Shown here: positions 57,534 to 64,000 of the stretch, in pieces
Numbering within the stretch: position 1 is the stretch's first letter
Layout of the letters: every line of letters starts with the position of its first letter
Program-made: the position numbers and the translations under genes
DNA from: Pisolithus tinctorius
Taxonomy: Eukaryota; Basidiomycota; Agaricomycetes; Boletales; Pisolithaceae
Assembly (NCBI GenBank): GCA_024663395.1
Contig: JANFAH010000058.1
Span: forward strand, 124,001 to 188,000
Direction of reading: 5' to 3'
Length of the DNA stretch: 64,000 nt
Notes under the pieces: model-generated
Databases searched by the model: none
What the model saw: only the letters and a program-made list of their open reading frames with translations
Told to the model about the DNA's origin: nothing

Positions 57534-58328
57534 TGTCAAAGTCGGACAACACCCCTGGCTCCTTCTTAGGGCGGAGTTGGAGCGGGTTGGGCTGCGGAGT
57601 ACAGCGGTCAAAGTCCGAAGCGAATCCGACCACTGGGTGGCGAGATATTCGACGAACAGTGAGCGGAGGGGTATGAAGGAAAGTTCGGAGGCTGAGGTCG
57701 GAGTCGGAGGTCAGAGGTCGGAGGTCGGATGAGAGGGCGTTGGGTTCAGCTAGTGCGCTGCCCCCTTGCGCGAGCTCAGCCCTCGTATTTCAGAGGTGGA
57801 GCGGACTCAGAGGAAGTGGAGACGAAACTCCAGAGGGGACTGAGAGGGAGTCGAAGGTGGGGACTTTATTCGATATTCGTACTGATTACATCGGAGTACT
57901 ACGTGGCCTTATATACGATGTAGGTCAAGGGCGGTGCAGTACGGAATGTAAACCAATAAGTGTATAGTGGGTTAGAGTCCTTCCGACACAAGGGATAGAG
58001 GGTAGGGACGACGGGGACCTTAACTGAGACAAGGAAACTACTACAACACGAAAGAGAGGGTAAATACCGAAGGAGCGGAAGAATGGAGAAAACCGACACG
58101 AGGGCGGAACCCTATCTAGAATGCAGGGCCGCAAGTCCGACAGCCCACGTGACCAACCTTAGGGCGGAGTTGAGCGGAGTTGGTCAGGGGACCTTGGAGA
58201 GGTGTGGAGATGTGTCGGGAGGGTCGGAGGAGCGCGGGAACACGTCGGAGAGGGCGGAGAAGCACGGGAACATGTCGGAGGAGGGGGAGTAGGTATTAGG
58301 GGCTTACGCTGGTGTCATGGTCATGACA
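57534..58328 (-). repeat. 5' LTR of G4
   Basis: 795 bp, near-identical to 51651-52442; the differences are a handful of 1-4-bp changes. It is directly followed, on the minus strand, by the leader GTATATTCGTACTATCACTT, shared with G1 and G3. Confidence 0.95.
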
Positions 58329-58333
58329 ATACC

Positions 58334-59318
58334 CACCCACGACACTATTACCTCCCCCGAGCTTGCTAAGCTCTTTCTACTCCATGTCTTCTCAAAACAC
58401 AGTGTCCTGGCACATGTAACCTCCGACCGAGGCTCTGAATTCGTCTTGCACTTCTTCTGGTCCTTGGGTAAAGTGCTGGATATGCGCCTACATTTCACTT
58501 CTGGATACCACCCAGAAGGAGATGGCCAGACCGAACAAACAAACCAGACCTTGGAACAGTACCTCCGGGTATATTGCAACTACCAACAGGACAACTGGGC
58601 CGAGTTGCTTCTGTTGGCTGAGTTTGCCTACAACAATGCCCCGAGTGCCACCACCAGTGTCTCCCCTTTCTTCGCCAACAAGGGCTACCACCCTAACCTC
58701 TCAGTCTTCCCTGAAAGGGACTTATCCTCGGTACGGGCTAGGGACTATGCCATGGACCTAGATGAACTACACCAGTTCCTACAAGAAGAGATGGCACTAG
58801 CCCAAGCCAGATACCAAGGTCTGGCAGATGCGAAAAGGCTACCGGCACCCGAGATCAACCTCAGCAACCAGGTCTACATCAAAGCCAAGTACTTCCGGAC
58901 CACAAGACCATCACAGAAACTCGCAGACAAGAACCTAGGCCCTTACCCGGTAATAGCCCAACCTGGCACCCACTCATTCACCCTTCACCTCCTGGACTCC
59001 ATGTGTGCGGTACACCCGGTGTTCCACGTATCACAGTTAGAACTGGCACACCCCAACACCATTCCGAACCGAACTCAGCCACCACCACCTCCGGTCGAGG
59101 TTGACGGTGAACCAGAGTACGAGATCGCCAAGATCCTTGACTCAAAGGTAGACCGACAATGGAGGTGTAAGCTACAGTACCTGGTATGCTGGGCTGGCTA
59201 CAAGGGCACCGACGAAGAAACATCCTGGCTACCGGCCACCGAGCTGGGTAATGCTGAAGATCTGCTCACTGCATTTCATGCTGCCTACCCTGGTAAACCC
59301 AGTCCAGTCACTAGTTAA
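58334..59318 (+). pseudogene. pol: G3 pol: rest of integrase and chromodomain
   Basis: Continues the G3 integrase after G4: HDTITSPELAKLFLLHVFSK, SDRGSEFVLHFFWSLGK, TSGYHPEGDGQTEQTNQTLE (with the catalytic acidic residues), FAYNNAPSATTSVSPFFANK, a GPYPVIAQPGTHSFTLHL segment and HPVFHVSQLEL, then a chromodomain (YEIAKILDSKVDRQWRCKLQ, YLVCWAGYKGTDEETSW). It ends at a TAA at 59318. This 3' part is a single open frame of 333 codons, much better preserved than the 5' part of pol. It is functional only if joined to the first part, which G4 prevents. Confidence 0.92.
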
Positions 59319-59507
59319 AACATGCCTTTCTCTTCTTTCTCCCTTGTTTCCTTACTCTTGTTTTTCCTTACTATACCAAGGACGGTTCATTCCACTAGTA
59401 CTATGTACATACATCGGCATTTGGTCCCAACTGGTTTTCACTCGGAGTCCCCCTCGAACACCTCCCCATCGCTTGCCCAAAGCTCCTTTTCCTCCCCGTT
59501 CCCCAAG

Positions 59508-60548
59508 TCAGACCACCGACCCTTCATGTGCACGTCCTTGGGCCGGCACATGATCCCCTCGTCCAACTCCACCCCACTCTTTCGTGATCCGACTGGAGGC
59601 TCTCGAGCTCCAGATCTGCCATGTCCGAGTGCAGCTCTTCGCTGGACTCAGATAACAGGGTGGACAGGTGAAGAGTGAACTCAAACTCACCCAGTAAATC
59701 ACCCAGCCGACTGTTGAATCGGCACTGGGTCTCCCTCCAGGCTCACATCTCAGCGGTCTGACGGTCCATGGCTGCTGCGATCAGCTCGAAACCTTTGACC
59801 ACCACCACAACCAGAGGGTCGGAGGAGGCAGTGGCAGGCGCAACCACTCCCAAGGGGCCGGCTTCTGACTCACTGGGCACCCCAGACTTGGTTTGGGTGA
59901 CTTTCTTCTTCTCCCTGGCCCTTGGCAACATAGCATCCTCCAGTGCTCTTTTCTTCCAGCCTTTGCCCCAGCCTCTTCAGTCTCGGGCTCCACTCCCTCG
60001 GGCAACTCACATTTGACCTTCATCTCAGTGCACTGGTCGCATGTTCTCTTCTTGCGCTTACTCTGCTGTGCATGACTAAAGGTGCATGGCACCCACCCCT
60101 TCTTGCACTGTCGACACAATATGGTGTTCACAACACCGGTACTTGTAGCCCATGCCTTGCCCTTCAGCTCCCCTGTCTTCTGTTGTGCCTGGATCTCCCG
60201 TTCCCAGCGTTCGGCTTCCAACCACTCCTGCTCCTTCCTCTCGGCCTCCAACTGCTCCTGCTCCTGCTTTTCAGCCTCCATCCGCTCCCTTTCACACTGC
60301 TCAGCCTCCAGTCGCTCTCTCTCGAGCCTTTCCGCCTCCAACCGAGTGGCCTCTTCCCTCAACACCTTGCGCCACTTGTGCTCAGCCATCTTGGCCCGGA
60401 TGTCGGCCTCCTCGTCATCACTGGTGATCTGGAGTTCGGGTGTGGTGGCCTTCTGGAAGCCGGATGAGTTGGTGGGTATGCGTGGGGAGACTGACGAGAA
60501 GACATGATGAAGAAGTCGGGAGAAAAGCAGTCTTCGCAAAAAATGCAC
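59508..60548 (-). CDS. Antisense gene of G3: coiled coil plus Zn(II)2Cys6-like zinc cluster
   Basis: Open frame 59781-60548 (255 residues), starting 100 bp from the 3' LTR and running against G3. The N-terminal acidic segment is LQITSDDEEADIRAKM, followed by a long Glu/Arg coiled coil (about residues 50-115, for example LEAERLERERLEAEQCERER). Then comes a cysteine cluster at about residues 143-180: CRQCKKGWVPC (CX2CX6C), 14 residues, CDQCTEMKVKC (CX2CX6C). This is the spacing of fungal Zn(II)2Cys6 DNA-binding proteins, with a slightly long loop. After about residue 195 the likely reading shifts frame (59743-59931, PLGVVAPATASSDP, ELIAAAMDRQTAEM) and continues with RFNSRLGDLLGEFEFTLHL. The role is unknown; it may be a transcription or silencing regulator of the element. 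Confidence 0.6.
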
Positions 60549-60630
60549 CTTTTAACCCTGGGGAACACATGTTCTATCAGCATGGCGACTGCCAACCTCG
60601 TGTACCTTAGGGCGGGTCTCGAGGGCTCGA

Positions 60631-60647
60631 CCCTAAGGGGGGGATAC
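60631..60647 (+). other. Polypurine tract of G3
   Basis: CCTAAGGGGGGGATAC lies directly before the 3' LTR start TGTCATATACC, the same arrangement as in G4. It primes plus-strand DNA synthesis. Confidence 0.75.
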
Positions 60648-61114
60648 TGTCATATACCAGGAAACCCGTGGGTCGGTCTTAGGTTCAAAACGCCAGGTCA
60701 ATGCCAACTGCCGAAATGAGCTCTGTTTTCTTACTATACTTTTCTAGTTAGGCTTTGTACTGCCCTTGCTTGTGCCAGGGCAGTGTCTGTCTTCAGCTCT
60801 CCGATCCCTGCCTTCTCGTTTAACCTTTAGTTAGTTCTTTGCACAGCTATTTAGTTCCTCACTGGTAACCCCAGCCTTCGGGTTGCCAGTCTTCGGTATA
60901 TATACTCTATGTACGTTGTACTTAGTTCCTTAGTCTGAATATCAACTTAGTTCACCCCAAGTCTCCAGCTTAAGCCCAAGTTGACTCTTGGCTTTTGCTC
61001 CTGATCCCCCTCAGCTTTCTCTGACTTCAACCCAGCTTGCGCAAGGGTCTAGTGCACAAGCTAAGACCAAGGGTTGTTGCCCCTGGTGCTTGGCCTTTGG
61101 CCTTCAACCCCCAT
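60648..61114 (+). repeat. 3' LTR of G3, 5' part (interrupted)
   Basis: Starts TGTCATATACC and carries GGTATATATACTC as TATA box. It is interrupted at CCAT (61111-61114) by LTR-R and concludes at 62981-62999 (CCCAGTCATGGACTTAACA). The reconstructed LTR length is about 486 bp. Confidence 0.85.
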
Positions 61115-62976
61115 TGTCACACACCAAAGGTGTTGTGGACATGGTTACAGCTGACTCTGCCTAACTTGTTGACGAGTTGCGCACAATGCCCAAGCATGCA
61201 GATGAAGACTAAAGGCCTCATGTGTAGAAAGACTGTCAGACGTTAACAGTCATCCTTCGCACAAGAACAAGTTGTCAGTGCTGAAGAGAAAAGAGGAAGC
61301 GAGTTAAGCACATGTTAAAGGTTTTTAGCGCCCATGTACGGCATTCTGGTTTTCGTCGTATCTCCACCATTTCTAAAGATATCAACTCCATTCCCACACT
61401 CGCTTAAAGTGCTCAGCCCCATGATTCTTCCTTCCAAATTTGGAGAGGATCCTCGCACTGTGCACGTTTCTACAGCACTCCATCCATCAGATGCTCATTT
61501 CACGAAGTCCATCAATCATGGCCACCTCTTCATCAATCATCTCGCTTGTCTCATTTGCCAGAGACAGTGGCTATGTATATCTGCCAGGCATTCCCACCAG
61601 CTTCCATCCTGAAGCCCCCTGGTTCATCCCATCGTTGTCAGCCCTGTCTCATCCCATGCAGCTTGGTCAGCATGTTCTCCTTGTCAGTATGACTTCCAGA
61701 AGGACATTCTTTGGTCACCTCAGGTCTGTCACTCGGTTAGAAAGGTCTTATGTGGTCATTTCAGTCTCCTGGCTGATGAAGCATATGGACCGTTCCTCCC
61801 TGCTCCCTGCACCATCTTTATTCCAGTCTCGTCCATCATTCTTCCCACATTGCAACAGCTGCAGCATAATCTACTGTCCTCCAGCCTCCCTGATCGCATT
61901 CATGATGAGTATGACATGCATCTTGCCTTCCTATTGCAAGATCCAGCAGAAAACATCCCTCCTTCTCCTCCTCCTCCATCAGAGCCCCATTCATGAAGTT
62001 TTTGTTAACTTTGCTGAGAGGATGGAAGGGTGGGAGATGCGATCGCATATGCTCTCGTTGCCCCACAGACCCCCAATGCCCTAGCCCCCTTTGACGCCTG
62101 ACTCATGCCCTTCAATTCTGGAATTAATACTTCCCTATCTGGAAACACTGTCCATCTGTCATGCCATCTTTGGATCTAGAGATGTCTCCGCTGAGATCTA
62201 ACTTGCATCACCACCCCCTAATGTGATATCAGTGCACTTACTCAGTTTCTGATTCTATTTGACTCGTTTTGTGATATTTTGACTATCCTTGACTCATTCA
62301 TTGCCAATACTTACCAATCTTCTTTGCTTGCTTACTTTTCATTTCTCACTTACTCATCATGATTACCCAGTCCTTACTCATTACTTACCAAGTGTTTGTG
62401 CCTTGTTTGTCACAAGCTGTGCTCCCCCCACAGTATATAAACCCCCGTGTACTTAGCTACCAGAAAGCAATCAAAAGCAATCAGAAGAAGTCACTCAGCA
62501 GCCAGTTCAGTGCATATCTCATCATCGACAGTTGAGGCTCATTCGGAAGAGTCTATCTGTCACCATCCATCATCCTTGGTAGTTGAGGCTCCATCAAGGG
62601 TCTATCTACCTTCATTCATCATCAGCAGTATCATCAGTGCTTAGTCAGCAACCTCTTGTTTAGTCATTCTTCCACTCCTGCATAACTCGTCATCAACTTG
62701 CGCCAGGAGCATATTCTATCAAAATCCATTACTCCCAAGTCCTTTTGGCTGAACACCCCTGCTCTGTTCAGCATCCCCTTCTCAATCAGCATTCATTCAT
62801 CCTCTCTTGCATAACTTGACAACGACTTGCACCAGGAGCCCTCTACTTGAAGTCCCCCCCACACATTTAGGTTTCTCTGCACTCCAGGTACTGCAGAGGC
62901 AAACCACCACTCGCTCATATTTGTCTTTGGTGTTGGTTTGGTTGGTTTATACTGCCTTTCCACACTTTGACTCACA
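61115..62976 (+). mobile_element. LTR-R, full-length copy with target duplication
   Basis: 1,862 bp, from TGTCACACACC to TTTGACTCACA, with CCAT on both sides (61111-61114 and 62977-62980). It splits the G3 3' LTR, which proves that it is a mobile unit with TG...CA ends and a 4-bp duplication. It carries the same TATA box (about 62435) and conserved open frame (from 61440) as the other copies. Confidence 0.85.
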
Positions 62977-62980
62977 CCAT

Positions 62981-62999
62981 CCCAGTCATGGACTTAACA
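62981..62999 (+). repeat. 3' LTR of G3, last bases
   Basis: CCCAGTCATGGACTTAACA equals the end of the G3 5' LTR (CCCAGTCACGGACTTAACA at 47514-47532) with one C-to-T change at a CpG. Confidence 0.85.
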
Positions 63000-64000
63000 A
63001 CAGGTGACATTGAGAAGTACAAGGTGCACCTCATCACTAGGGGGTTCACTCAAGTTCATGGAGTGGACTATACTGATATGTTTGCCCCCATTACAAAGTT
63101 TACTACTATTTGAATCTTGCTCACTCTTGCAGCCAAGTATGACAAATGGATGTCAAGTCAGCCTTCCTGAATGGAAAACTGGATGAAGAAGTCTTCCTTC
63201 AACCCCCTCCTGGGTTCTGTACATCTGCAGATGTAGTTTGGCACCTTCACCATGCCCTTTACAGCCTAAAACAAGCTCTGAAGGCTTGGTATACCTGCTT
63301 GAGGGAAGTTTTCGAAGCCCTAGGCTTCATGTGCAGCAATGCAGACCACAGTTTGTTCTACAAATTTGAAAGTGGAGTTCTGATTATAGTCACTGTCTAT
63401 GTGGATGATAAACTCATCTTGTTGAAGAGTCATGATGCTATTGACTGGCTCAAGACTCAGCTCTCCTCAGAGTATGACCTATCAGATTTGGGTGAGGCAC
63501 AATGGATCTTAGGAATGGAGATCATCCGAGACCATGATAAAGGAGAAACCAAGCTCTCACAGGAAAGATATGTCAAGTCTATACTCTGGCACTTTGGGTT
63601 GCAGGATATGCACCCTGTGGGTACACCTATTGAACCCAGTCTCAAACTCAAGAACTTGATCAGGCTGAGTCAGATGTTGCATGCTATCAGAGTGCTCTTG
63701 GAGCCCTGATGTATGCTATGTCAGCTACTTGCCCTGATCTTGCCTATGCAGTGGGTGTCCTTAGTAGGCATGCAGCAACTCCAGGTGAGTGCCACTGGGT
63801 GGCCCTCAAAAGAGTCTACCACTACCTTTGAGGGACCACTACCTTGCATCTCCACTATTCTGCAGCATCAGGACCCACTCCAGCTGGGTATGCTGATGCA
63901 GACTGGGTGTCTGATGTGAATGATTGATGTTCTATCACTGGCTATGCCTTCGTCCTATGTGGTAGTGCAGTGAGCTGGTCATCAAAGAAGCAAACCTCTG
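63000..64000 (+). pseudogene. Ty1/copia reverse transcriptase and RNase H, decayed, running off the right edge
   Basis: Copia RT from just after the G3 LTR: TRGFTQVHGVDYTDMFAP, MDVKSAFLNGKLDEEVFLQP, SLKQALKAWYTCLREVFEAL, the catalytic VYVDDKLIL (about 63400) and LSDLGEAQWILGMEIIRDH. RNase H-like parts follow: LMYAMSATCPDLAYAVGVLS, YADADWVSD, then TGA where DRCSITGY is expected (CGA decay). The frame 63146-63709 is open for 187 residues. A frame break lies near 63660. Its outer parts lie beyond the window. CpG is almost absent. It may be the same family as the fragment at 1-3280. Confidence 0.9.

Larger units (their letters stand above)
51651..58328 (-). mobile_element. Ty3/gypsy chromovirus G4, complete, inserted in G3 integrase
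   Basis: 6,678 bp with LTRs 51651-52442 and 57534-58328 (792 and 795 bp, nearly identical) and the 5-bp duplication ATACC at 51646-51650 and 58329-58333. Order on the minus strand: 5' LTR, gag, protease, RT, RNase H, integrase with chromodomain, polypurine tract, 3' LTR. It is CpG-rich and undecayed, therefore the youngest large insertion here. CGGAG/CTCCG is hugely over-represented in LTR and coding parts alike. Unlike G2 and G3 it has no extra gene between pol and the 3' LTR. Confidence 0.95.

Noticed and set aside
59943..60467. 174-residue plus-strand Leu/Ser-rich frame at 59943-60467
   Set aside because: Complement of the Glu/Arg-rich coiled coil of the G3 antisense gene; Leu/Ser/Pro richness is what that complement yields.
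1..64000. The two copia fragments (1-3280 and 63000-64000) as halves of one element
   Set aside because: About 1 kb of linker between integrase and RT is missing, the junctions lack duplications, and LTR-R and G3 are only partial at their outer sides. The same family is possible; the same copy is not shown.
1..64000. CRISPR arrays, bacterial operons, tRNA or rRNA genes
   Set aside because: No regularly spaced direct repeats, no clover-leaf-like sequences with conserved boxes and no rRNA cores were recognised; the content is eukaryotic.

Overview
The window looks like transposon-dominated chromatin from a mushroom-forming basidiomycete (Agaricomycete). Reasons: short GT-AG introns of about 35-65 nt; host gene families typical of that group (a WD40/membrane protein, an F-box-type leucine-rich protein, an Spt5-like KOW protein, a coiled-coil family and a second high-copy family); and Ty3/gypsy chromoviruses together with Ty1/copia and Tnp2-type DNA transposons. 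I cannot name the species. I found no tRNA, rRNA or CRISPR.

Layout. (a) 1-11.58 kb is a deep nest with almost no CpG: a decayed copia fragment is split by foldback FB1; a 1.84-kb terminal-repeat-like element (called LTR-R here) follows, partly doubled; then gypsy element G1, which is split by LTR element G5, which in turn holds foldback FB2. (b) 11.58-22.03 kb is host-like: a decayed coiled-coil gene, a WD40 gene, a palindromic MITE, an F-box-like gene and the 3' half of an Spt5-like gene. (c) 22.03-32.36 kb is a complete 10.3-kb gypsy element (G2) inserted into the Spt5-like gene. (d) 32.36-45.4 kb holds the 5' half of that gene, an unknown gene, palindromic MITEs, an LTR-R copy, a decayed Tnp2 transposase between long inverted repeats, a decayed host gene and a small membrane ORF. 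(e) 45.4-63.0 kb holds an inverted LTR-R copy and gypsy element G3, which is split by a younger gypsy element G4 (51651-58328, target duplication ATACC). A further LTR-R sits in the G3 3' LTR. (f) 63.0-64.0 kb is a copia reverse transcriptase fragment.

Most interesting result. Three gypsy-type elements (G2, G3 and the G5 remnant) carry an extra antisense gene between integrase and the 3' LTR. It encodes an acidic/coiled-coil protein; in G3 it has Zn(II)2Cys6 zinc-cluster cysteine spacing, and G2 has the first half of that spacing. Separately, G2 is saturated with the 7-mer AATTCCG/CGGAATT (about 50 copies by eye, against about 1.3 expected), and G4, whose LTRs are related to those of G5, is saturated with CGGAG. 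Because zinc-cluster proteins classically bind CGG half-sites, I propose a self-recognition system in which an element-encoded DNA-binding protein acts on motifs accumulated along its own element, analogous to the anti-silencing VANC proteins of plant VANDAL transposons. This is an inference.

Decay pattern. Old elements and some host multigene-family members have lost CpG, and nearly all their in-frame stops are TGA where CGA is expected. This points to methylated-CpG deamination. G2, G4 and the WD40 gene are largely free of it.
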